A model generated the notes under the pieces. The model searched no databases, was not told the DNA's origin, and saw only the letters and a program-made list of their open reading frames with translations. DNA of 64,000 bases from contig NZ_QLMI01000004.1 in the NCBI RefSeq assembly GCF_003259835.1, forward strand, positions 62,001 through 126,000, given 5' to 3'. The translations under genes and the position numbers were made by a program. Shown here in pieces: positions 34,619-42,577 of this stretch; position 1 is the stretch's first letter, and each line of letters opens with the position of its first letter. Origin of the DNA: Flavobacterium aquaticum (GTDB lineage Bacteria; Bacteroidota; Bacteroidia; Flavobacteriales; Flavobacteriaceae).

Positions 34619-35214
34619 CCTCAACAAAAAAGCTAAAACGCAATTACAGAAAAGCAAAATACGTTTTATACAAAGAAACTTTAATTGATTTTAAAGAACA
34701 TTTTTGGGCTTTTTTAGGATCGTTTGTAGGTTTAGGAATTATAAGTTTATTGCAATTCAGAATTTTCACTTCATCGGACTTAGTTTTTCTTATAGGTTCT
34801 TTTGGTGCCTCTTGTGTTTTGGTGTATGGAGTTATTGAAAGTCCTTTAGCTCAGCCTCGAAATCTTATTGGAGGTCATGCAATTTCAGCAATAATTGGTG
34901 TTAGTATTTATAAATTGTTACCCGATTTAATTTGGGTAGCGGCTCCTTTAGCTGTTTCCTTATCTATTGTATTAATGCAAATTACAAAAACCTTACATCC
35001 GCCTGGTGGAGCTACGGCTTTAATTGCCATTGCAGGTTCCGATAAAATAAAAGAATTGGGGTATTTTTATGTGATTTCGCCCGTTTTATCTGGCGCAATT
35101 ATTCTTTTGATAACTGCTTTAATTTTTAACAATATCCCCTCAAAAAGACACTATCCTTCAAAAGGTAATTTTTTATCAAAAAAAGAGCTCAAAAAACGCA
35201 TTCCTTTTCTGTAA
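34615..35214 (+). CDS. HPP family membrane protein
   Basis: 199 residues with four or five membrane helices and the family motif in TLHPPGGATALIAIAG. An HPP protein in cyanobacteria was linked to nitrite transport into plastid-like compartments and cells; others are unstudied. Translational overlap with a ClC gene suggests an anion-related job. Confidence 0.88.
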   Translation: MTSTKKLKRNYRKAKYVLYKETLIDFKEHFWAFLGSFVGLGIISLLQFRIFTSSDLVFLIGSFGASCVLVYGVIESPLAQPRNLIGGHAISAIIGVSIYKLLPDLIWVAAPLAVSLSIVLMQITKTLHPPGGATALIAIAGSDKIKELGYFYVISPVLSGAIILLITALIFNNIPSKRHYPSKGNFLSKKELKKRIPFL

Positions 35215-35241
35215 GTAACTATTTTTACCAAAATTAGTTTC

Positions 35242-36156
35242 ATGGCGTACCAAGATATTTTAGACGGAATTTACAACGAAGTCATCCAAATCGAAAACAC
35301 CGGAAAAGTAGCCGATTACATTCCGGAACTAGCAAAAGTTGATGCGAATAAATACGGAATTGCATTGGTTGACAAACATCAAAACGTGTTTACAAAAGGT
35401 GATGCTTTGGAGAAATTTTCTATTCAAAGTATTTCAAAGGTCATTACGACTTCGCTTATTTTTTCTAAAATTGGAAACGAGTTGTGGGAACGTGTAGGTT
35501 ACGAACCTTCGGGAAATTCGTTTAATTCGTTAGTGCAATTGGAAAACGAAAATGGGATTCCAAGAAATCCGTTTATCAATGCAGGCGCTTTAGTAATTGC
35601 CGATTTAATGTTAGAACATTTTGAAAATCCAAAAGCTTTTCTTCTTGATTTCGTAAGAGAACTGACCGAAAATCCAAATATCAATTACAACGAAAATGTA
35701 GCGCAATCTGAAAAAGCATTTGGTTACCGAAATGCCGCTTTGGTAAACTTTATCAAATCATTCAACAACATCAAAAACGAACCAGAAGCCGTTTTAGACT
35801 TCTATTATCATCAATGTTCTATTGAAATGAGTTGTGTGGATTTAGCTAAATGTTTTCAAGTTTTCGCTAATAATGGCGTAATTCCAAAAAGCGATAAAAA
35901 ATTTCTATCCACAAGCAAATGCAAGCGTATGAATGCTTTAATGCAAATGTGTGGTTTTTACGACCAAGCGGGCGAATTCACGTTTAAAGTTGGGCTTCCC
36001 GGAAAAAGTGGTGTTGGTGGTGGCGTTGTTGCGGTTTTTCCAAATCATTACACCGTAGCGGTTTGGAGTCCGAAATTAAACAAAAAAGGAAATTCGTTTT
36101 ATGGATTAGAAACCTTAGAACGATTAACGACTGAAACCTCATTATCTATATTTTAA
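35242..36156 (+). CDS. glsA: Glutaminase
   Basis: 304 residues, the usual length of bacterial glutaminase A/B. It converts glutamine to glutamate and ammonia with a beta-lactamase-like serine site: FSIQSISKVITT carries SxxK, followed by NPFINAGALV, the ENVAQSE segment and the C-terminal GKSGVGGGVVAV. Starts 27 bp after the HPP gene and may be read through from it. Confidence 0.95.
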   Translation: MAYQDILDGIYNEVIQIENTGKVADYIPELAKVDANKYGIALVDKHQNVFTKGDALEKFSIQSISKVITTSLIFSKIGNELWERVGYEPSGNSFNSLVQLENENGIPRNPFINAGALVIADLMLEHFENPKAFLLDFVRELTENPNINYNENVAQSEKAFGYRNAALVNFIKSFNNIKNEPEAVLDFYYHQCSIEMSCVDLAKCFQVFANNGVIPKSDKKFLSTSKCKRMNALMQMCGFYDQAGEFTFKVGLPGKSGVGGGVVAVFPNHYTVAVWSPKLNKKGNSFYGLETLERLTTETSLSIF

Positions 36157-36206
36157 AATCTTATCAACAATTCGCAAAAGCAAAAAAGTTTCTCGTAAAT
36201 AATAAT

Positions 36207-36214
36207 TACTTTTG
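36207..36214 (+). promoter_or_regulatory. Probable -7 box
   Basis: TACTTTTG matches TAnnTTTG, 23 bp before the ATG of the pRiA4b ORF-3-like gene. The -33 position shows no clear TTTG. Confidence 0.45.
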
Positions 36215-36237
36215 CAGTTCTTAAAATTTCAAAGATT

Positions 36238-36789
36238 ATGATTTACAAATTCCGAGTGATTCTCGATGCTGAAGAAGATATTTTTAGAGATATTGCCATT
36301 GAAAGCGACAACACCTTAGAAGATTTACACAATGCTATCGTAAACGCTTTTGGCTTTGATGGAACAGAAACAGGTTCGTTCTTTACTTGTGAAGACGACT
36401 GGACTTGGAACGAAGAAGACGAAATTCCATTGTTTGACACAGGCGAAGTTCCTGGTGAAATGAAAACTATGGTGGATTTCAAAATTGATGATTTGATGCA
36501 CCAAGACAATACTAAGATGGTCTATGTGTATGATTTCTTTAGTATGTGGACATTCTTCGTGGAATTAGCAGCAATTGAAGAAGAAAAAGAAGCTGGTGAA
36601 ACCTATCCTGCGTTATTATTTTCTCATGGCGAATTACCAGCAGAAGCAGGTCAAAGCGGATTAAGAGGTGATTTATCCAATGACGATATTTACGGTGACT
36701 TTGAAGACGATTTCGATGATGATGATTTCGACATGTTTGATGGTGATGACAGCTTCGAAGACATGGGATTTGAAGAAAACTGGAACTAA
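36238..36789 (+). CDS. pRiA4b ORF-3-like (PRiA4_ORF3 family) protein with acidic tail
   Basis: 183 residues. The first 135 match the plasmid pRiA4b ORF-3/IS1096 TnpR-associated family: YKFRVILDAEEDIFRDIAIE, LHNAIVNAFGF, and the YDFFSMWTFFVEL strand. The last 45 are very acidic, with a DDFDDDDFDMF run. The family name comes from mobile elements but chromosomal copies are common and no function is known. No transposase is near. Confidence 0.8.
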   Translation: MIYKFRVILDAEEDIFRDIAIESDNTLEDLHNAIVNAFGFDGTETGSFFTCEDDWTWNEEDEIPLFDTGEVPGEMKTMVDFKIDDLMHQDNTKMVYVYDFFSMWTFFVELAAIEEEKEAGETYPALLFSHGELPAEAGQSGLRGDLSNDDIYGDFEDDFDDDDFDMFDGDDSFEDMGFEENWN

Positions 36790-36821
36790 AAGAAAAGAAT
36801 AAACCAAAATACAATCTTTAA

Positions 36822-36864
36822 AAAGCCAAGAAAAAACAATATCAGTTCTATCTTGGCTCTTTTA
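36822..36864 (+). terminator. Probable intrinsic terminator
   Basis: AGCCAAGA (36824-36831) pairs with TCTTGGCT (36851-36858) and is followed by CTTTTA. The loop is long (19 nt), so efficiency is uncertain. Confidence 0.55.
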
Positions 36865-36879
36865 TCTAAACTATAAAAA

Positions 36880-37938
36880 ATGATCAATCTATTTAATGCT
36901 CATATTGAGAATTTATCTATTCACCGCGTAGGAAATAAAAGTAGAAACGAAGCTATTTTCTTATCTGAAAATCCATACGGGTTGAATGATGAAATCATGC
37001 CTTTGTTGAAGGAATTTTTCTTTAAACCTTTCAGAGAAAAAGAGGAAAACTACTTTCAGTTTGCTCATGAAGTAGATTTAGAATACAACGAAATGTACAA
37101 TTTTGCTTCCGAAGTTTTTAATAACCCAAGCGAAATTCACAACGTTTCAAAAAAAATCACGAAACACCTTTTCGAGCAATCAAATCATCCGCACATTAAA
37201 AACGGAGAAGTTTATGTAGCTTATTTTACACACGTTTCTATCGATAATAATGTAGTAGATGCTATCGGAGTTTTCAAAAGTGAAGTACAAACCGATTTCT
37301 TACAATTCGAAGAAAACGGTAACAACTTAGAAATGATTTTACAACAAGGAATCAACTTGAACAAATTAGACAAAGGTTGTATCATTTTTAACTATAAAAA
37401 AGAAGAAGGTTACAAAATTTTAACCGTAGATAGCAACCGTTATGATGCACGTTATTGGCTAGAACATTTCTTATCAGTTGATGCGTTTCAAGATGAAAAC
37501 TTCATGACGAAGAAATACTTAAAATTCTGTCAAGAGTTTGCTAAAGAAGTAGTTTTACCAGCCGAAGACAAGCAACAAGAAGTATTGTTCATGAACCGTG
37601 CTATCAATCACTTTGCAAAAAATGATGAGTTTGAAGAAACGGCTTTCTTAAATGAAGTAATGCAAAATCCAGAATTCATTCCAGAATTCAAAAATTACAA
37701 AGTAGATAAAGGCGCAAAATACAGCATCGAAGACGTATCCAGTTTTCCAATTGCAAATGCAGCGGTTACCGATGTTCGTCGTACGTTAAAAAACACGATT
37801 CAATTGGACACGAATATCCAAATTAAATTGGATTTTATCAACCCAGAAAGCGCGGAGAAATTCGTAGAGAAAGGTTGGGACGAAGAAAAACAAATGTATT
37901 ACTACTTGGTTTACTTTAATAAAGAGCAGAAATCGTAA
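36880..37938 (+). CDS. Nucleoid-associated protein NdpA-like
   Basis: 352 residues, full length for the NdpA/YejK family (37-kD nucleoid-associated protein). The N-terminal IENLSIHRVGNKSRNEAIFL and the EVYVAYFTHVSIDNNVVDAIGVFK strand region are typical, with an extended helical C-terminus. Thought to bind DNA or associate with the nucleoid in Proteobacteria; the role in Bacteroidota is not known. Own unit between two terminator-like hairpins. Confidence 0.8.
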   Translation: MINLFNAHIENLSIHRVGNKSRNEAIFLSENPYGLNDEIMPLLKEFFFKPFREKEENYFQFAHEVDLEYNEMYNFASEVFNNPSEIHNVSKKITKHLFEQSNHPHIKNGEVYVAYFTHVSIDNNVVDAIGVFKSEVQTDFLQFEENGNNLEMILQQGINLNKLDKGCIIFNYKKEEGYKILTVDSNRYDARYWLEHFLSVDAFQDENFMTKKYLKFCQEFAKEVVLPAEDKQQEVLFMNRAINHFAKNDEFEETAFLNEVMQNPEFIPEFKNYKVDKGAKYSIEDVSSFPIANAAVTDVRRTLKNTIQLDTNIQIKLDFINPESAEKFVEKGWDEEKQMYYYLVYFNKEQKS

Positions 37939-37993
37939 GGTATTTTTATTTAATAGCTAAGTAAATTATAAACCAAACTTCAAAATCAAAAAA

Positions 37994-38428
37994 ATGGATA
38001 ACGAATTAAGAAAGAATGTTCGTTTTCGATGGTTCGAAAGTCTTTTCGAGTTATCTCATTATGAGTTTCAGAAAAAAGTTTGGATTGATGCTGGAATTGA
38101 AAATCACGTAAGTGATTATTCAGAAACAATTTGTAAATACTTTGATGATTTAGATTTATGTAATGGATTATTAAAATTCCGAGACGAAGGCTTCATTACA
38201 GAAATTGAAGCTGAAATTTTTATCGATTTTCACAATAAATTAGAAGAATTTGTTGATGATCCAGAAAAAAGCAATTTCAGTGATATTATGATTTTACAAG
38301 ATTCAAAATGGATAAACTTGACAAATTTAGCAAAAGATAAATGGCTTAAACTAAAAGAAAATTTGATTCAAGAAGAAGAGATTAATTACATTTCTAAATT
38401 AGAAAATAAATTTAAACAATTCCTCTAA
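37994..38428 (+). CDS. Hypothetical protein
   Basis: 144 residues, not recognised. It is mostly helical, acidic (many Glu/Asp) with several Trp and no signal peptide or membrane segment, so cytosolic. The start ATG is preceded by a typical A-rich stretch, codon use matches its neighbours, and a strong terminator follows, so it is likely a true gene. It is 55 bp after the NdpA-like gene. Confidence 0.7.
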   Translation: MDNELRKNVRFRWFESLFELSHYEFQKKVWIDAGIENHVSDYSETICKYFDDLDLCNGLLKFRDEGFITEIEAEIFIDFHNKLEEFVDDPEKSNFSDIMILQDSKWINLTNLAKDKWLKLKENLIQEEEINYISKLENKFKQFL

Positions 38429-38464
38429 AAACTACATATATTATTTTAGATAATACTATTCAAT

Positions 38465-38504
38465 AAAAAACCTCAATTACAGCAATGTACTTGAGGTTTT
38501 TTTT
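38465..38504 (+). terminator. Intrinsic terminator
   Basis: A 12-bp perfect stem AAAAAACCTCAA (38465-38476) / TTGAGGTTTTTT (38491-38502) ends in a T run. Ends the 37.9-kb gene. Confidence 0.85.
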
Positions 38505-38538
38505 GAAAGAACTTTAACAAAATATTTTGTTTAACTTT

Positions 38539-38570
38539 TTTGATTTTAAATTAAACATTATCTATCTTTG
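38539..38570 (+). promoter_or_regulatory. Promoter of the TetR-fold/ABC1 pair
   Basis: TTTG (38539-38542), a 20-bp spacer and TATCTTTG (38563-38570) fit the Bacteroidota -33/-7 pattern well. The ATG follows at 38588. Confidence 0.7.
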
Positions 38571-38587
38571 ATAAAATTTTAAAGGTC

Positions 38588-39247
38588 ATGGCAAAGAAGA
38601 AAGAGGTTACTAATCAAGATATTTTAGGTTTCTACATTGATTATTTTTTAGAAAATAACAAAGCGCCACATTCGGTATATAAATTTGCGAAGCAATACAA
38701 CTTTGAAGAAGCTGTATTTTATGCGAATTTTTCATCATTTGAACAAATTGAAAAAACCTTTTTTACTTCATTATTTCAGCAAACAATGAGTTTACTAGAA
38801 AAAAGCGAAGATTTCGAATCGTATGATGCACGAACTAAATTATTAAGTTTTTATTTCACGTATTTCGAAATGTTAACCGCAAACAGAAGTTTTACAATTG
38901 CACTTTTAAAAAAAGATAAAAACAAATTGAAAAGTCTTTCTAAATTAACAGATTTAAGAAAACACTTCAAACAGTTTTTTGATACTTTAGAAATTGAAAA
39001 AATCGATTTAAAACAAGAAAAGTTAATCGAATTTCAAGAAAAAACCATGAGCGAAATGGCTTGGTTCCAATTCTTATTCACTTTAAAATTTTGGATAGAA
39101 GACACTTCGCTATCTTTTGAAAAAACCGATATTTTCATTGAAAAATCAGTCAATACCAGTTTTGATTTAATGGATATTGCACCTTTGAAAAGTCTAATTG
39201 ACTTCGGAAAATTCATGTGGCAAGAAAGAAGCTCATTTAAAATGTAA
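38588..39247 (+). CDS. TetR-fold protein
   Basis: 219 residues, fully helical. An N-terminal TetR-like HTH can be traced (DILGFYIDYFLENN, SVYKFAKQYNFEEAVFYANFSSFEQIE), but its turn is less basic than in DNA-binding members. The C-terminal part (about 60-210) is a helical ligand-type domain. The next gene, an ABC1/UbiB kinase, starts 4 bp after its stop. It may be a repressor, or, given that mitochondrial COQ9 is a TetR-fold lipid protein that works with the ABC1 kinase COQ8, a lipid-binding partner; the latter is speculation. Confidence 0.72.
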   Translation: MAKKKEVTNQDILGFYIDYFLENNKAPHSVYKFAKQYNFEEAVFYANFSSFEQIEKTFFTSLFQQTMSLLEKSEDFESYDARTKLLSFYFTYFEMLTANRSFTIALLKKDKNKLKSLSKLTDLRKHFKQFFDTLEIEKIDLKQEKLIEFQEKTMSEMAWFQFLFTLKFWIEDTSLSFEKTDIFIEKSVNTSFDLMDIAPLKSLIDFGKFMWQERSSFKM

Positions 39248-39251
39248 TCAC

Positions 39252-40562
39252 ATGAAAACAATCGATAGTATCCCAACATCAAAAATCCAACGCGCTTCTA
39301 AACTGATTCAAACCGGTGCAAAAGTGGGTGTGAATTACCTCAAATATTATGGTGATAAAATCACTAAAACCGAAGCTGAAGCCAAAGAATCGCTGAACAA
39401 AAACAACGCTGCAGACATTTATGACAGTTTAAAGCAACTGAAAGGAAGTGCTTTGAAAGTCGCACAAATGTTGAGTATGGATAAAAATATTTTACCAAGA
39501 GCTTACGTGGAAAAATTCTCGTTGGCACAATTTTCGGTTCCACCATTATCGCCACCATTGGTAAACAAAACCTTTAAAAATTACTTTGGTAAACAGCCAA
39601 ACGAAATATTTGACACTTTTAACGCCACTTCAATAAACGCTGCGAGCATTGGTCAAGTGCACCAAGCGAGCAAGGATGGGAAAAATCTTGCTGTGAAAAT
39701 TCAATATCCTGGAGTGGCAGAAAGTATTAGTTCCGATTTGGCAATGGTAAAGCCAATTGCGATTAAAATGTTCAATATCAAAGGAAAAGATTCTGATAAA
39801 TATTTCAAAGAAGTTGAAGACAAATTGATTGAAGAAACCAATTACATCAACGAAGTCAAACAAAGTATTGAAATGGCTGAAGCTTGCGCCACTATTCCAA
39901 ATTTGATTTTTCCAAAGTATTATCCTGAATGGTCATCGGAAAAAATTATTACTATGGATTGGATGACAGGCGAACATTTATCAGAATTCACCGCTCATAA
40001 TACGGATGCAGAAAAATCAAATATTTTAGGACAAACGCTTTGGGATTTTTATATGTTTCAAATGCATAATTTAAGAAAAGTGCATGCCGATCCGCATCCT
40101 GGAAACTTCTTAATTACAAAAGACACGAAACTAATTGCTTTAGATTTTGGTTGTATTAAAGAAGTCCCAAATGATTTTTATGTTCCTTATTTTGAATTGG
40201 CGAAGAAAGAAAATTTAGCAAATCCGGAATTTTTTAAATCAAAATTATACGAATTAGAAATATTAAGAACAGACGATTCTAAAGAAGAAACTGAGTTTTT
40301 TACTGCGATGTTTCACGAATTGTTAAGCTTATTTGCAAGACCATTTCATGTGGAAGAATTTGATTTTTCAGACGATGAGTTCTTTGGACAAATTGCCGAT
40401 TTAGGTGAACGCTATTCAAAAAGCACAGAATTAAGAAATATGAATGGAAATCGAGGTTCCAAACATTTCATTTACATCAACAGAACATTCTTTGGTTTAT
40501 ACAATTTAATGCACGATTTAAAAGCTAAAAATGTAAAAATCAACAACTTTATAAAATATTAA
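39252..40562 (+). CDS. ABC1/UbiB/ADCK family atypical kinase
   Basis: 436 residues from the ATG at 39252. The signature KxGQ motif appears as ALKVAQMLS (KVAQ at 69-72, with Ala instead of Gly); the Ala-rich loop NAASIGQVH (129-137) and AVKIQYPG with Lys149 follow, then HADPHPGNFLI and ALDFGC. Such proteins support quinone or isoprenoid lipid metabolism. Flavobacteria use menaquinone, so a ubiquinone role is unlikely. A TTG-initiated longer form from 39198 is possible but would overlap the TetR-fold gene. Confidence 0.88.
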   Translation: MKTIDSIPTSKIQRASKLIQTGAKVGVNYLKYYGDKITKTEAEAKESLNKNNAADIYDSLKQLKGSALKVAQMLSMDKNILPRAYVEKFSLAQFSVPPLSPPLVNKTFKNYFGKQPNEIFDTFNATSINAASIGQVHQASKDGKNLAVKIQYPGVAESISSDLAMVKPIAIKMFNIKGKDSDKYFKEVEDKLIEETNYINEVKQSIEMAEACATIPNLIFPKYYPEWSSEKIITMDWMTGEHLSEFTAHNTDAEKSNILGQTLWDFYMFQMHNLRKVHADPHPGNFLITKDTKLIALDFGCIKEVPNDFYVPYFELAKKENLANPEFFKSKLYELEILRTDDSKEETEFFTAMFHELLSLFARPFHVEEFDFSDDEFFGQIADLGERYSKSTELRNMNGNRGSKHFIYINRTFFGLYNLMHDLKAKNVKINNFIKY

Positions 40563-40581
40563 TTTTGCTCCAAGTTTACTT

Positions 40582-40621
40582 AAAATCCCTAACTAAGCCA
40601 TAATGTTAGGGATTTTTTTTT
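40582..40621 (+). terminator. Intrinsic terminator after the ABC1 gene
   Basis: A 12-bp stem AAAATCCCTAAC (40582-40593) / GTTAGGGATTTT (40605-40616) is followed by a T run. The ATCCCTAAC half recurs at 40697-40705 at the far end of the intergenic repeat. Confidence 0.85.
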
Positions 40622-40708
40622 GGGCGTTACCATAAAGGTCGGGCTTTCCGCTATATCTTTTATTCCGCTTTAGGCTCCATAAAAGGATGCCGCTACTATC
40701 CCTAACGC
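40622..40708 (-). repeat. Copy 1 of a Flavobacterium-type intergenic repeat
   Basis: The minus strand contains AGCGGCATCCTTTTAT and, about 45 bp later, TATAGCGGAAAGCCCGACC. The same two blocks, in the same order, occur in degenerate form at 55604-55675 on the plus strand. Recalled from other flavobacterial intergenic regions as a recurrent sequence; function unknown. Confidence 0.6.
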
Positions 40709-40805
40709 AAACTCGAATTCAATTGAAAATCGGGTTCAAAAAATTTTCATTCGTAACAAATCTGAAATTCGTTCGTCTTATCTTTAAATCAAAAAACGAA
40801 CAAAC

Positions 40806-41702
40806 TTGGAAACCATTTTAAAAATCACCAATCTTAATAAGATTTTCAACAAACACCTACACGCTGTTAAAAACGTGTCTTTTGAAATCAAAAAAGGAAA
40901 TGTTTACGGAATTCTTGGACCCAACGGCTCCGGAAAATCAACCACTTTAGGAATTGTATTAAATGTTGTCAATAAAACTTCAGGCGATTTTGAATGGTTT
41001 GGGGGAAAAGTTGCAACGCATGATGCATTGAAAAAAGTAGGTGCCATAATCGAACGACCGAACTTTTACCCATACATGACGGCCAAAGAAAATTTGGAAT
41101 TGGTTTGTAAAATCAAGGGAACGCCATTTTCAAAAGTGGATGAAAAGTTAGAATTAGTAGGGCTTTTAGAACGCAAAAACGACAAATTCAAAACTTATTC
41201 TTTAGGAATGAAACAACGTTTAGCTATTGCTTCTGCCCTATTAAACGATCCAGAAATCCTAATCTTAGATGAACCTACCAATGGTTTAGATCCGCAAGGA
41301 ATTCGTCAAATTCGAGATATTATTAAAGTAATTGCATCACAAGGAACAACCATTTTATTGGCTTCACATTTGTTAGACGAAGTAGAAAAAGTGTGTAGTC
41401 ATGTGGTAGTTTTACGTAAAGGTGAAATGTTATATCAAGGTTCGGTTCATGATATGATTGAAAACAATAGCTTTTTCGAGTTAAAATCAGACAATAAAGA
41501 GCAACTTAAATTGGCACTTCAAAATCATCCATCAATTGAAAAAATAGAGGAAGAAGAAGGAAAAGTATTGGTTTATTTAAAACAAGATATTGCCGCCAAA
41601 GAACTAAACTCGTATCTGTTTGAACAAAAAATTGTTTTAGAACATCTTGTAAAAAGAAAAAACAGTTTAGAAGAACAATTTTTAGAATTAACCAAAAACT
41701 AA
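40806..41702 (+). CDS. ABC transporter ATP-binding protein
   Basis: 298 residues from a TTG start; no ATG fits the frame upstream and a stop precedes by eight codons. Walker A is GPNGSGKST, the signature is YSLGMKQRLAIA and Walker B is ILILDEPTNGLDP. The C-terminal 80 residues are the accessory domain of bacitracin/DrrA-type exporters. It lies 7 bp before its permease gene, forming a two-gene ABC-2 exporter of unknown cargo. Confidence 0.92.
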   Translation: METILKITNLNKIFNKHLHAVKNVSFEIKKGNVYGILGPNGSGKSTTLGIVLNVVNKTSGDFEWFGGKVATHDALKKVGAIIERPNFYPYMTAKENLELVCKIKGTPFSKVDEKLELVGLLERKNDKFKTYSLGMKQRLAIASALLNDPEILILDEPTNGLDPQGIRQIRDIIKVIASQGTTILLASHLLDEVEKVCSHVVVLRKGEMLYQGSVHDMIENNSFFELKSDNKEQLKLALQNHPSIEKIEEEEGKVLVYLKQDIAAKELNSYLFEQKIVLEHLVKRKNSLEEQFLELTKN

Positions 41703-41709
41703 CACAATC

Positions 41710-42561
41710 ATGAAAAGATTACTTTCTATAGAATTTCAAAAAATTTGGAAAAACAAAGCCAGCCGAGTTTTATTATTAACCTATTTTGTCTTATTAAGTT
41801 TCATTGCCTTAATTGCATCTATTAAATTTAGCATTGGAACTTTTGAAATTAGAATTGCTGATCAAGGGATTTTCAATTTCCCATACATTTGGCATTTTAA
41901 TACTTATGTTGCGGCATTTTTTAAGATATTCTTAGCCATCGTTATTGTTTCGATGATGGCAAATGAATACACTTACGGTACGTTAAAACAAAACCTTATT
42001 GATGGTTTAAGCAAAAAAGAATTTATACTTTCTAAGTTTTTAGTTGTTGCTAGTTTTGCTATAGCTTCAACAGTTTTTGTATTCATAATGTCCTTAATTT
42101 TAGGATATTCATTTTCTTCATATAATGAATTATCGATTGTTTTTACAGATTTAGAATATTTGTTAGCTTTTTTTATCAAACTTTTTGCCTTTTTCTCATT
42201 CTGTTTGTTCTTAGGTATTTTGGTAAAACGAAGCGCTTTTGCTTTAGGGTTTTTATTCGTTTGGTTTGTTGCTGAAAACATCATTTATTGGATAATAAAA
42301 TTTGTGATTTTAGGTGGCGATGATAAACACAAAAACTTTGGAGACACTATCATTCAATTCTTCCCAATAGAAGCGATGAGTAATTTAGTAAAAGAACCAA
42401 TCACCAGATTAAGCGCAATTAAAACGATTGAAAATGCAGTTGGAGGAGCTCAAGCCGCAAAAGATTACAGCATTCATTTCTCACAAATTAGCATTGTTTT
42501 AGTCTGGACATTTATATTTATTTTAACATCTTATTACATTTTGAAAAAGCGCGATTTGTAG
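41710..42561 (+). CDS. ABC-2 type permease
   Basis: 283 residues with six membrane helices. The N-terminus LLSIEFQKIWKNKASRVLLL and the EYTYGTLKQNLIDGLSKKEF segment are typical of ABC-2 exporter permeases (BcrB/NatB group). Partner of the ATPase just upstream. The end of its coding sequence contains the promoter of the next gene. Confidence 0.9.
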   Translation: MKRLLSIEFQKIWKNKASRVLLLTYFVLLSFIALIASIKFSIGTFEIRIADQGIFNFPYIWHFNTYVAAFFKIFLAIVIVSMMANEYTYGTLKQNLIDGLSKKEFILSKFLVVASFAIASTVFVFIMSLILGYSFSSYNELSIVFTDLEYLLAFFIKLFAFFSFCLFLGILVKRSAFALGFLFVWFVAENIIYWIIKFVILGGDDKHKNFGDTIIQFFPIEAMSNLVKEPITRLSAIKTIENAVGGAQAAKDYSIHFSQISIVLVWTFIFILTSYYILKKRDL

Positions 42562-42569
42562 TATCTTTG
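42540..42569 (+). promoter_or_regulatory. Promoter of the T9SS type B protein gene
   Basis: TTTG (42540-42543), an 18-bp spacer and TATCTTTG (42562-42569) form the best -33/-7 match in the window. The -33 element lies in the permease coding sequence. The ATG at 42578 is only 8 bp past the -7 box, so the leader would be just a few bases. Confidence 0.75.
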
Positions 42570-42577
42570 CCGATGCT

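Noticed and set aside
36238..36789. An insertion sequence, suggested by the pRiA4b ORF-3/IS1096 family name
   Set aside because: No transposase, terminal repeats or target duplication around it; the family is common in chromosomes.
36539..36814. 91-codon minus-strand frame opposite the acidic pRiA4b ORF-3-like gene
   Set aside because: His/Leu-rich mirror of the Asp/Glu-rich tail; no signals of its own.
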